Under the pieces are notes generated by a model. It searched no databases. It was given only the letters and a program-made list of their open reading frames with translations, and was not told where the DNA came from. The translations under genes and the position numbers were made by a program. Positions 52,946 through 60,592 of a stretch of 60,592 nt of DNA are shown here, piece by piece. Source of the stretch: Algoriphagus algorifonticola (GTDB lineage: Bacteria; Bacteroidota; Bacteroidia; Cytophagales; Cyclobacteriaceae); contig NZ_VLOG01000032.1 in assembly GCF_007655305.1 (NCBI RefSeq), positions 1-60,592 of the forward strand. The letters are read 5' to 3'. The stretch's first letter is position 1. Every line of letters starts with the position of its first letter.

Positions 52946-54016
52946 ATGTTTCAATTAAAATATCATCACCTCACTTTTCAAAAACCTGAAGATTTTACTC
53001 AGATCCAATCAGACTTTCCTGATTTTTTAAAAGAGGCATTGGCTTTTTGCCAGGCTTGGAAAATTGGAGATGCAAAATTTATTCAACAAACCTCGGGTTC
53101 GACAGGTGTGCCTAAGACCATTTTACTAGAAAAGTTTCAAATGGAAGCCAGTGCTAAGGCAACTCAGGGATTTTTCAAGGTAGGTAAAGACACCAAACTA
53201 CTTTGCTGCCTAAATCCTGCCTACATCGCGGGAAAAATGATGCTTGTTAGAGCAATGGTTTGGGATGCTCCCATCCAAATTGTAGCTGCAAGTTCAGATC
53301 CACTGGGTGAAATCAATTTGGATGAATTACCTGAATTTGTAGCAATGGTGCCACTACAGGTGGAAAATAGTATAGAGAAGCCTGAGAGCTTAGAAAAATT
53401 GCAGAAAATCAAACAAGTAATTATAGGTGGAGCTCCTCTTTCCCAAAAATTAAAATCTAAAATAGTCAAACATGGAATTGCTGCTTGGCAAACCATCGGT
53501 ATGACAGAAACTGTTTCACATGTTGCATTAGCTCGAATAACTGACCAGCCAGAATTAATTTACAGCACCTTGCCGGGTGTAGAAATCGGAACAGATTCAA
53601 ATGATGCACTTTGGATAAAATCCCCAATGAGCGGGCCTCAAAATATCCAAACAAACGACCAAATTGAGTTGCTTTCTCCTAATCAATTTATTTGGAAAGG
53701 CAGGTTGGACTTTGTGATCAATTCTGGAGGTGTAAAGATTCACCCTGAACAAATTGAAAATAAAATCGAGGATTCAATTCAAGCGATTTTTCCGGATACG
53801 CGTTTCCTTATCAGTTCAAAGAAGGATGAATCCTTGGGACAAAAAGTAATTCTGTTTCTGGAAAGGAAAGAAATTGAAGCGGATCAGGCAGAAAATTTAA
53901 AAAAGCAACTTGAACTTGTTTTATCCCGTTTTGAAAGGCCAAAGGAGATTATTTGCCTACTCAAATTTCCTGAGACTGCAAATGGCAAATTAGCCAGAAA
54001 AAGCCTGCTTGAATGA
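52946..54016 (+). CDS. menE: o-Succinylbenzoate-CoA ligase (short Bacteroidota-type MenE)
   Basis: Activates o-succinylbenzoate with ATP and CoA, feeding MenB. Adenylate-forming motifs are QTSGSTGVPKTIL, GMTETVSHVAL, and WKGRLDFVINSGGVKIHPEQIE. The catalytic lysine is in NGKLARKSL at the very C-terminus. At 356 aa it is shorter than E. coli MenE (about 450), consistent with the trimmed MenE of Bacteroidota and not a truncation, since both N- and C-terminal domains are present. It overlaps the DUF2141 gene by four bases. Confidence 0.87.
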   Translation: MFQLKYHHLTFQKPEDFTQIQSDFPDFLKEALAFCQAWKIGDAKFIQQTSGSTGVPKTILLEKFQMEASAKATQGFFKVGKDTKLLCCLNPAYIAGKMMLVRAMVWDAPIQIVAASSDPLGEINLDELPEFVAMVPLQVENSIEKPESLEKLQKIKQVIIGGAPLSQKLKSKIVKHGIAAWQTIGMTETVSHVALARITDQPELIYSTLPGVEIGTDSNDALWIKSPMSGPQNIQTNDQIELLSPNQFIWKGRLDFVINSGGVKIHPEQIENKIEDSIQAIFPDTRFLISSKKDESLGQKVILFLERKEIEADQAENLKKQLELVLSRFERPKEIICLLKFPETANGKLARKSLLE

Positions 54017-54444
54017 TACAAATCCTATTGATAGTTTTTCATTTCTTATTTCAAGGACCAAATTTCAACCAAGATTTAGCAAGTATATCCTTGACGGTCT
54101 CGAATTGCAGATCAAACCAAGGCATGGTAAGAATATTGATTTTTGATCAGGAAAGTGGATTTCCTGACAATAGAAAAAAAGCGTTAAAGTCCATCTCACT
54201 ACCTATAAAAAATCAGGAATCAAAAATTGCCATTTTAGACCTAAAACCAGGGAAATACTCCATTTCAACTTTCCATGATGAGGACGAAAATGGTGAGTTA
54301 AACAAAAATCCATTTGGCTATCCTTCCGAGAAATATGGATTTTCTAATAACCCGCGAGTAATTTTTACTCCACCATCATTTGAAAAATGCAGTTTTGAAC
54401 TGAAAGCTAATCAAGTCAGAGAAATCAACATAAATCTCCGTTAG
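54013..54444 (+). CDS. Secreted DUF2141 protein
   Basis: A 143-aa protein with an N-terminal hydrophobic leader (IQILLIVFHFLFQ). The rest fits DUF2141: LTVSNCRSNQGMVRILIFDQ, LKPGKYSISTFHDEDENGELN, then FGYPSEKYGFSNNPR. These form a small beta-sandwich of unknown role. It starts at ATGA, overlapping the menE stop. Its stop codon overlaps that of the convergent 2OG oxygenase (TTAG). Confidence 0.85.
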   Translation: MIQILLIVFHFLFQGPNFNQDLASISLTVSNCRSNQGMVRILIFDQESGFPDNRKKALKSISLPIKNQESKIAILDLKPGKYSISTFHDEDENGELNKNPFGYPSEKYGFSNNPRVIFTPPSFEKCSFELKANQVREININLR

Positions 54445-55052
54445 GTTATAGTCTTTAGCCAGCCTGTAATACTATTTCTTTCCTTTTTTGTAGGCAAGAC
54501 TTCATGTGGGATTTCAGCACTTAAAAAAACCACCAACCTACCTGGCATTGGCAAATAATCTTCTATTCGCTCTGTACCATCGGGATTGGGAAGATACATG
54601 CGCAAAGCCCCTTCATCCGCCTCAGTCCATTGGTCATTTACATAAAGGATAACTGTGACCTCCCGATAAGGAACTTGTTGGAATTGATCCAGATGACGCT
54701 TGTAAAAAGAACCTATAGGATACCTCGCAAAATGGCCCTCAAATGACTTCAATCCTAGAAAACATCTCCTGTTCAAAATAGTCTTGATTTCTTCCACACG
54801 ATTCCAATATTCTTGTTGAAGTGGGCTGAGGTTTTCTTCATCCATCCAAAGCACCTCGTCACTTCTGATTTCAGGTATCACTTGCTTTTTATCACCTGAT
54901 CCCACTGCAGCTTTTCGAAACTTTCCTTTTTCGAGTAAATCAGTTTGTTCATCAAAAAGGGCTTTTCTAAAGATCTCATCCACGAAATTATCTATGACGA
55001 CATAGGACTTGGTATAAATCTCCTCTGCTATCTTTTCCAATACATCTTCCAT
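54441..55052 (-). CDS. 2-oxoglutarate/Fe(II)-dependent dioxygenase
   Basis: A 203-aa prolyl-4-hydroxylase-like oxygenase. The iron ligands are H and D in YKRHLDQFQQ and the distal H in IPHEVLPT; the 2-oxoglutarate arginine is likely in KKERNSITGW. Start set at the ATG (55052); an in-frame TTG just upstream would add one residue. The C-terminus overlaps the DUF2141 stop (convergent TTAG). Substrate could be a protein side chain or nucleic acid; not readable. Confidence 0.87.
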   Translation of the reverse strand: MEDVLEKIAEEIYTKSYVVIDNFVDEIFRKALFDEQTDLLEKGKFRKAAVGSGDKKQVIPEIRSDEVLWMDEENLSPLQQEYWNRVEEIKTILNRRCFLGLKSFEGHFARYPIGSFYKRHLDQFQQVPYREVTVILYVNDQWTEADEGALRMYLPNPDGTERIEDYLPMPGRLVVFLSAEIPHEVLPTKKERNSITGWLKTIT

Positions 55053-55101
55053 CAATCAGCTATTTGCTTGCAAAATAACTGCTTTATCAGTGGAAAAAAT
55101 A

Positions 55102-55109
55102 TACTTTTG
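55102..55109 (+). promoter_or_regulatory. Candidate -7 element TACTTTTG
   Basis: Full match to the Bacteroidota TAnnTTTG box, 15 bases before the ATG at 55125. No TTG lies at the usual distance upstream (nearest is at 55068, too far), so only half the promoter is convincing. Confidence 0.4.
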
Positions 55110-55124
55110 CACAAACTTCAAGCT

Positions 55125-55886
55125 ATGAGTTCCCCAAAATCAAACGTTACAGGATTAGTTTTCGAATATGATTCAGGAATCACCCCACCTCCCTATGCCC
55201 ATGTATTTCACATGACTTTGGACTGGTCGGGCAAGGAACTTCAAGCTCAACTTCAATTACATTACACTGATAGAGAGGAGCTTTCGGAAGAAGAAATCTT
55301 AGATGAAGGCTTTACCCTCAACGATGATTATCAATATGATGGCCCTATTGATCAGGTTTGGGTCAAATCTCTTCAGGAACTGATCTCCACTTCTAGATGG
55401 ACAGGCAAATCTCTGGATGAAGGAGGAATTAGAATTGGTTTAACAGAATCAGGTAAAGTAAAGGATTATAAAACTCCTGCCAATCAGGAAGAATGGCAAT
55501 TAATGGCTCAGGATCTGATTCAAGCCATTTATGAAACCACCAAAAAAGAAGCTCCTCTTCAGGTTCATTATAGAATAGTCAACACTGAAAAAACTGTTGA
55601 TTGCTCCGTATCGGTTCATTTTTCCAATAGAAAGGTGATTTTTGAGCAAAATGGTAAAAGCAGAACCATCAATTGGGAATACGCCATTCAATTGATGAAA
55701 TTGGTTTTTACTCCGGATTATCATTATGATATGGCTAAGGAATCGCCAGGTACCAAGAGAGGTCATTACATTGATTGCGGTGATGGCTATTGGCATGAAT
55801 TGGGCAAAGGAGTAGTCAACATAGATCCAGCTTTTGATGCAGTGGGGAAAATCCAGGAAGGATTTCAGAGCTTGATAGATGAATAA
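55125..55886 (+). CDS. Hypothetical cytoplasmic protein
   Basis: Start placed at 55125 (MSSPKSNVTGLVFEYDSG), preceded by a TAnnTTTG box; the ATG at 54945 would run through the promoter and the oxygenase gene. The 253-aa product has no signal peptide. It is acidic with tyrosine- and tryptophan-rich segments, including PPYAHVFHMTLDWSGKELQ, IDQVWVKSLQELISTSRW and DGYWHELGKGVVNIDPAFD. I do not recognise a family. Its stop codon touches the stop of the convergent HTH-S24 gene with no spacer. Confidence 0.8.
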   Translation: MSSPKSNVTGLVFEYDSGITPPPYAHVFHMTLDWSGKELQAQLQLHYTDREELSEEEILDEGFTLNDDYQYDGPIDQVWVKSLQELISTSRWTGKSLDEGGIRIGLTESGKVKDYKTPANQEEWQLMAQDLIQAIYETTKKEAPLQVHYRIVNTEKTVDCSVSVHFSNRKVIFEQNGKSRTINWEYAIQLMKLVFTPDYHYDMAKESPGTKRGHYIDCGDGYWHELGKGVVNIDPAFDAVGKIQEGFQSLIDE

Positions 55887-56660
55887 TTAACCTTTCAGCT
55901 TTTTCAAATCCAATTGAATATCTTTAATCATCTCGCCCAAATCATCCAAACTTAAAGGCTTTTTCTTATCTCCCGGATTTGGGAAATCAGTACTGATAAA
56001 GGCCTTGGCTTCCCATGCCTCCAGTACATCTTCACCTTTTACCTCGAAGGGCTTATAATGTTCATTATCCGATACCAAAAAGAGCTTTCCATTTTCGGAT
56101 AAATAGTTAAAAACTCTCTTGTAAACCACCCCCTCTGTTTGGGTAACGAGCACATAAGTTCTACCACTTTTGATAGAACTGAGATGATCCACATAGGCAC
56201 CAATTACGATTGTGCCAGGTATCAGTGGAAGCATGGAATCTCCCGCCAACTCAAAGGCTCTGTAAGTTGCATTGCTTGATAAATTTGGAAGATGAAATTG
56301 CGGCAACTTCTCCATGTATTCCTGATCTGCAAAACCATTCAAGTAGCCGGCAGATGCCTTTTGACCCACTAGCATGATATTCTCTCTATCTTGATCGTCT
56401 ACCGCGATAGTCAAAATGTTCAGATCTCGCTTTTGAATAGCTTTTCTTCCAAGCTTTTCAATATCATGATTGATCAACTCATCCATCCCAACTTCCAATA
56501 ATTCACAGATCTTTTGAAGGGCAGCAAGTTTGGGCTCTGAACGCCCATCCTCGTATGCAGAAATCATAGTCCTTTGCACGTCCAACTGATCGGCTAGATC
56601 ACTTTGGGTAATGCCTTTTTGCTTTCTCAAAAACCGGAGGTTGGATGCTAAAAAACTCAT
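55887..56660 (-). CDS. HTH-XRE/S24 LexA-like autocleaving repressor
   Basis: A 257-aa regulator. An XRE helix-turn-helix (ITQSDLADQLDVQRTMISAYE, about residues 17-37 in parts) is joined to an S24 peptidase-like domain. The self-cleavage apparatus is complete: an A104-G105 bond in KASAGYLNG, nucleophile S142 in AGDSMLPL, and general base K181 in VVYKRVF. The C-terminal tail (EMIKDIQLDLKKLKG) is an extra helix. It is translated from a start that overlaps an 85-aa gene (ATGA). A perfect inverted repeat upstream is a plausible operator. Control by DNA damage is inferred from family precedent. Confidence 0.88.
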   Translation of the reverse strand: MSFLASNLRFLRKQKGITQSDLADQLDVQRTMISAYEDGRSEPKLAALQKICELLEVGMDELINHDIEKLGRKAIQKRDLNILTIAVDDQDRENIMLVGQKASAGYLNGFADQEYMEKLPQFHLPNLSSNATYRAFELAGDSMLPLIPGTIVIGAYVDHLSSIKSGRTYVLVTQTEGVVYKRVFNYLSENGKLFLVSDNEHYKPFEVKGEDVLEAWEAKAFISTDFPNPGDKKKPLSLDDLGEMIKDIQLDLKKLKG

Positions 56661-56914
56661 GCTGAAAATAAATAAAAGTTAGGATCTTCCTGCGCTGGAG
56701 CAACTGGGAATAAGGGATTGATATTCCGCTCAGCCATTCTTCTATTTTCCAACTTTCGCTGAATTTCCAAAATGATCTCACCTACCGGCTTCGGCTCTGT
56801 CATCAAAAGATACCCGTACCTTGAATCCTGATCATCTTCGACAACAAACTTTACCTGACAATTCCCTGATGCCAAATTTTTAGTGGTGATGTTGATTTTT
56901 TCTAGCTTTTCCAT
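56657..56914 (-). CDS. Small unknown protein, first gene of the S24-repressor operon
   Basis: An 85-aa frame with good length and start (MEKLEKINITTKNLASGN). It contains VKFVVEDDQDSRYGYLLMTE, then a helical EIILEIQRKLENRRMAERN, and a proline-rich tail PLFPVAPAQEDPNFYLFSA. No family recognised. It is plausible because its stop overlaps the start of the repressor (ATGA), and a palindromic operator candidate lies 40 bases upstream of it. Confidence 0.75.
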   Translation of the reverse strand: MEKLEKINITTKNLASGNCQVKFVVEDDQDSRYGYLLMTEPKPVGEIILEIQRKLENRRMAERNINPLFPVAPAQEDPNFYLFSA

Positions 56915-57218
56915 GATTGACCTGTTTTACGAGTACTAATATAAAATGTTACTTTTATAAACATCAACAGGTTTATAAAATTTACATAAATTTCTGACAG
57001 GCATTGTCATTTTTTACAAAAAAGGAAGCTAAATCATAAAATTATCAGGCACTTATAACATGATAAAGACTAATTTTTTACACGATCGGTATGCTTTCAT
57101 TTTCCCATATGACCGCTCAGCGAAAAGTTCAAACAATTAGTTCTGACAGGACTTTCCTTTGTATTGAAAACTAAAACCAATCTTCGCTTCAAACCAGCGA
57201 ATTACAGTAAACCTACCC
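56915..57218. other. Divergent control region of S24 operon and outer-membrane receptor
   Basis: About 300 non-coding bases. Beyond the inverted repeat at 56954-56979, a 10-base direct repeat TTCTGACAGG occurs at 56992-57001 and 57141-57150, and TTCCTTTG (57154-57161, one mismatch to TAnnTTTG) precedes the receptor gene by 57 bases. No RNA gene is visible. Confidence 0.5.
56954..56979. promoter_or_regulatory. Candidate operator: perfect 9-bp inverted repeat
   Basis: TTTATAAAC, 8-base spacer ATCAACAG, GTTTATAAA. Both arms are perfectly complementary. The site lies 40 bases upstream of the 85-aa gene start, in the region shared with the divergent receptor gene, and is a natural target for the dimeric HTH-S24 repressor encoded in the operon. 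Confidence 0.55.
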
Positions 57219-59996
57219 ATGAGAGTGAAATTTAGTATCCTGCTATTCTTTTTTGCAACTACCACATTAATTGCCCAAACCTACTCTATCAAAGGGCGAG
57301 TTCAGGAATCAGGCTCCAAAACAGCAATCCCCAATGCAACCATCTTACTTCTCCGTGTAAACGATTCCACCCAGGTGGATGGAATGATTTCAGATTTAGA
57401 TGGAAATTTTGAAATCGACGATGTCCGCGAGGGGGAATACCTATTGAAAGTTCAATATTTAGGCTATCAAAACCTGTTTAGAAGTCTTCAAGTTGCACGA
57501 AATATTGACCTCGGTGTCATTTCAATCCAAGAAGAGGCAACTGCTTTGGAGGAGGTTACCATCTCTGCAAGAAGATCTACCAGTCAGCAAAAGTCAGATA
57601 CGACCCTATATAATGCTGATGCCTTTAAGACTATGCGGGATGCCAGCGCTCAGACACTGATTGAAAAATTACCGGGAGTAACTTCCGCTGACGGAGCTTT
57701 GCAGGCTCAAGGTGAAAATATTGGGCAGATATTGGTGGATGGAAAGCCATTTTTCGGAACTGATGTACGAACAGCCTTACAAAATTTGCCTGCAGAGGTA
57801 ATTCAAAGCATTGAGATTTTTGATCAGCTAAGCGAAAAAGCCAGATTGAGTGGTTTCGATGATGGTGAAAGGCTTAAAACGATCAACATCATCACTAAGC
57901 CTAATAGAAGAAAGGGGCAATTTGGACGTACTTCAGCAGGCTATGGAAGCGATGATCGCTATGTAGTGGGAGCAAGTATCAATGCTTTCAACGAGGATCA
58001 GCGCATTACTTTTACAGGACTTTCCAATAATATTAACCTGACTGATTACTCCTCCGACCCTAATGCTCAGGACAATGCGAGGCCTCAAAATGGGATCATT
58101 AATACAAATTTGGCTGGCTTAAACTATTCAGATCTTTGGGGTAAAAAAATAAAGGTCTCGGGAAGCTATGTATTCAGCAGCAGAGAAAATATCGGGCAGG
58201 AAATACGCTTCCGTGAGTTTATCACAAATAATGAAACGGATCAATTTTATGATGAAGTAAGCAATGATACCAGATTGAACAACCAGCATCAATTTGATAT
58301 GCGCTTCGAATATAATATTGATGAGAAGAACAGGATCTTATATATCCCTAGATTTTCGGCAAGGTTCGAAACAGAAAACTCAGATTTCTTTGGGGAAACG
58401 ACCAATGGAGTGGATTTGATCAACTCAGTAGAGAATACTCGAACAGCAAAAAACAAGGATTACGATCTATTCAATCGCTTTTTCTACAGTCACAAATTTG
58501 ATAAGCCCGGAAGAACCATGACTGTTAGAGCTAGATTGGGAAATAATGCCAATGAGGATAGGGCCAACCGACTGGCTGAAAACCAGTTTTTCTCCCCTAC
58601 TTTCCGAACTGAAACCATCAATCAGCAGATAAACAGAGACCGAACTGGGCTTTCCTGGGAGACAGGAATTTCCTTCACAGAAGCAGTGAGTGAAAGAAGC
58701 CAATTTGAATTGGAATATGAAATCGGAAACCGAATTAATGATTCAGACCAGTTGATTTTTGATGTGATCGATGAAACTCCAGGTGATCCTGAATTAAGAT
58801 TGGATACTGCTTTGAGTAATACTTTTGAAAGCAAGTTCTTAACTCAGGAAGTAGAGTTAGGCTATCAATATTCAAAAGATGGCTTGAGATTTCAAGTGGA
58901 AGGACAATATCAAAATGCCAAACTGGACAATAGCCAGGGGTTTCCTTTGACTTTTGAATTGCAGCGGACTTTCCAAAGTTTCCAGCCAAGTGTCAGAATT
59001 GATTATAAATTTTCTGATAACACAAATATCGAGTTCGATTACGATACCAGAACCAATGAGCCAAACTTAAGGCAATTGCAACCTGTAGTCGACAACTCCA
59101 ATCCATTGCAATTGTATGTAGGAAACCCGGATTTGGATCAATCCTACAGTAACCGATTGAGAGTTAGATTCAGAAGCAACAATCCTGAAACAGATAGAAA
59201 CTGGTTTCTTTTTGCCCAGTCCTCTTTTGTAAAAAACACAATCAGCAACAGTTCCTTTATTGCACAAGAAGCAACCGAAATTGAAAATGGAATCATCTTG
59301 GAACAGGGCAGTCAGTTGTTTAGACCGGTAAACTTAGATGGTTATTGGGATTTTAGATCTTGGTTGAGTTATGGTATTCCTGCAGGATTTATCAAGTCCA
59401 ATTTCAATATGAATTTCGGGGCGGCTTACACCAAAAGGCCCACATTAGTCAATCAGCAAAACGGTTTTAATAATTCCAGAAGACTCAGCACTGGATTCTC
59501 CATCAGCAGTAATATCAGCGATCAGATTGACTTTAACATCTGGACAAGATTTTCTTTCAATGATGTAGAAAATACACTCAATCCGAATTTGAATAACAAG
59601 TTTTTCAATCAGCGGGGAAGAATCAATTTCAACTGGATCATTTGGGAAGGTTTTGTGTATAGACTGGATTTGACCCATCAAGTGAATTCTGGCCTTTCCG
59701 AAGGCTTTGACACCAATTTCACTTTGGTTAATATGAGTTTGGGCAAGAAGATCTTCAATAATCAGCGAGGAGAAATCAGCTTGAATGTCTATGACCTATT
59801 CCGGCAGAACAACAACATTCGCAGAAATATCTCCGAGACCTTTATTGAAGATGTACAATCCAATGTCTTGCAACGCTATGTTATGCTGACTTTCAGTTAT
59901 AATATCCGAAGATTTAGCAAAGGCATGGACATGGATGATTATAACGAGATGATCAATACCGGCGACGACGGAGGCCGAGTAAGGGGCGGTAGGTAA
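57219..59996 (+). CDS. Outer-membrane beta-barrel receptor with CarboxypepD_reg domain
   Basis: A 925-aa TonB-receptor-like protein. Signal peptide VKFSILLFFFATTTLIAQ; then a carboxypeptidase-regulatory-like domain (about 22-105: YSIKGRVQESGSKTAIPNAT, GEYLLKVQYLGYQ), a plug (DAFKTMRDASAQTLIEKLPG, GQILVDGKPFFGTDV) and an outer membrane beta-barrel to the end. It resembles the outer membrane beta-barrel family (OMP_b-brl_3) rather than SusC, and no SusD-like gene follows. Ligand unknown. The C-terminal GDDGGRVRGGR tail is unusual for a barrel that should end in an aromatic residue. Confidence 0.88.
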   Translation: MRVKFSILLFFFATTTLIAQTYSIKGRVQESGSKTAIPNATILLLRVNDSTQVDGMISDLDGNFEIDDVREGEYLLKVQYLGYQNLFRSLQVARNIDLGVISIQEEATALEEVTISARRSTSQQKSDTTLYNADAFKTMRDASAQTLIEKLPGVTSADGALQAQGENIGQILVDGKPFFGTDVRTALQNLPAEVIQSIEIFDQLSEKARLSGFDDGERLKTINIITKPNRRKGQFGRTSAGYGSDDRYVVGASINAFNEDQRITFTGLSNNINLTDYSSDPNAQDNARPQNGIINTNLAGLNYSDLWGKKIKVSGSYVFSSRENIGQEIRFREFITNNETDQFYDEVSNDTRLNNQHQFDMRFEYNIDEKNRILYIPRFSARFETENSDFFGETTNGVDLINSVENTRTAKNKDYDLFNRFFYSHKFDKPGRTMTVRARLGNNANEDRANRLAENQFFSPTFRTETINQQINRDRTGLSWETGISFTEAVSERSQFELEYEIGNRINDSDQLIFDVIDETPGDPELRLDTALSNTFESKFLTQEVELGYQYSKDGLRFQVEGQYQNAKLDNSQGFPLTFELQRTFQSFQPSVRIDYKFSDNTNIEFDYDTRTNEPNLRQLQPVVDNSNPLQLYVGNPDLDQSYSNRLRVRFRSNNPETDRNWFLFAQSSFVKNTISNSSFIAQEATEIENGIILEQGSQLFRPVNLDGYWDFRSWLSYGIPAGFIKSNFNMNFGAAYTKRPTLVNQQNGFNNSRRLSTGFSISSNISDQIDFNIWTRFSFNDVENTLNPNLNNKFFNQRGRINFNWIIWEGFVYRLDLTHQVNSGLSEGFDTNFTLVNMSLGKKIFNNQRGEISLNVYDLFRQNNNIRRNISETFIEDVQSNVLQRYVMLTFSYNIRRFSKGMDMDDYNEMINTGDDGGRVRGGR

Positions 59997-60592
59997 ATGT
60001 CAAAATTTGATAGAAATACAGTTGAAATAAATAGAAACACACCTTCGGCGAAATATTACATTTAGATACCGCTTGGCGAGATATCCTCTCCTCCGTCGAG
60101 GAAGATATACCTTCGGCGAGATACGGGTCAAATCCCCCTTTGAAGTGTAAACTCAATTTAGGAGGAATGTTGAGTTAAAGGGGGTAAGGGGGATTTGCCT
60201 TAAGCTCAATCGTTCATGGTTCAGAGTTCATCTAGTCCCAGAAAAGATTTAAGAGATTAGCTCCCTTTTGATTTTTTTTTAATTTACCAGTGACGCGAGA
60301 CGAAGGGTCTACTACTTCCAAAAGCTCTGAAGGAGGGAGTATTTCTTAGAAAACAATTCAAAAATCTGAAATTCAGAGAAACTCATTTTTAGGGTTTACG
60401 AATTAGGGGCTGCTTAGGGGAAATTATCTTTGTTTTACGTCCTTCAAACGTATGTGAGATAGGTCTATAGATTAAGCTCAATTTTATTGATCTTAAGTAG
60501 AATTTTCGATTCAACAACAATTATTCTGCTGTGAATTGCTTTCAAATCGACCGAAGGGAGATTCATGAGCACCATTGAATATAATTTCTTAG
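59997..60592. repeat. Non-coding tail with iterated and inverted repeats
   Basis: No complete gene is supported after the receptor. Three related units ACCTTCGGCGAAATA (60041), ACCGCTTGGCGAGATA (60068) and ACCTTCGGCGAGATA (60109) run in the same direction. A long inverted repeat follows at 60129-60197: CAAATCCCCCTT pairs with AAGGGGGATTTG, enclosing AACTCAA/TTGAGTT. The remainder (60198-60566) shows nothing recognisable. Confidence 0.6.
60567..60592 (+). CDS. Possible start of a gene cut by the window end
   Basis: An ATG at 60567 opens a frame (MSTIEYNF...) that runs off the window. It is preceded by the purine-rich GAAGGGAGA at a suitable distance. Only eight codons are visible, so this is a weak call. 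Confidence 0.2.

Noticed and set aside
52946..54016. MenE pseudogene because of short length
   Set aside because: All adenylation motifs and the C-terminal catalytic lysine are present; Bacteroidota MenE is generally short.

Overview
The window is a chromosomal stretch of a Bacteroidota bacterium, most likely Cytophagales and plausibly Cyclobacteriaceae (Algoriphagus-like). The grounds are an outer-membrane beta-barrel receptor with a CarboxypepD_reg domain, FG-GAP/UnbV and DUF1080 proteins, SprB-like repeats, Sir2 without zinc cysteines, a DUF2141 gene, menaquinone genes, and a TTG/TAnnTTTG promoter before the dihydrolipoamide acetyltransferase gene. The genus is inferred. No tRNA, rRNA or CRISPR array was found.

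Layout. 1-5715 is accessory: an IS1380-family element, a cluster of small palindromes, and a two-gene restriction operon (a type IIG enzyme of 1010 aa plus a DUF4238 protein whose GTG start overlaps its stop codon). 6234-19822 holds secreted or surface hydrolases and sugar enzymes: nitrilase, tricorn-like protease, GH30, SprB-like protein, Tat-type Gfo/Idh/MocA oxidoreductase, 3-keto-disaccharide hydrolase and M14 carboxypeptidase. 19956-23666 has sixA, topA and a sirtuin. 23991-30976 is a six-gene operon (DUF5996, flavin monooxygenase, serine hydrolase, YfcC-type carrier, aldo/keto reductase, MFS). 31988-43711 is mixed: a Tat-type aminotransferase with a GNAT gene, TetR with an ABC1 kinase, hslV, pyruvate dehydrogenase E2, YheT hydrolase, SRAP protein, FabH, a MORN-variant protein and a 56-aa gene. 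44088-51406 is a ROK regulator followed by an FG-GAP/UnbV protein, a vanadium-haloperoxidase-like enzyme and a sulfatase in overlapping frames. 52007-54444 carries menB and menE divergently, with DUF2141 behind menE. 54441-59996 ends with a 2OG oxygenase, a HTH-S24 repressor operon with a perfect 9-bp inverted repeat upstream, and an outer-membrane receptor.

What stands out. (1) A roughly 185-bp interspersed element occurs four times in the same orientation (5967, 13313, 16160, 23784). It has imperfect terminal inverted repeats, and one shorter copy shows that it is modular. I do not recognise it as a named family. (2) The restriction operon has sharply mosaic base composition, with an AT-rich block beginning at the NPPY motif and covering the recognition region. 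(3) The autocleavable S24 repressor is co-translated with an unknown 85-aa protein beneath a palindromic operator candidate. (4) The ROK/UnbV/haloperoxidase/sulfatase block looks like an uncharacterised secreted catabolic module.
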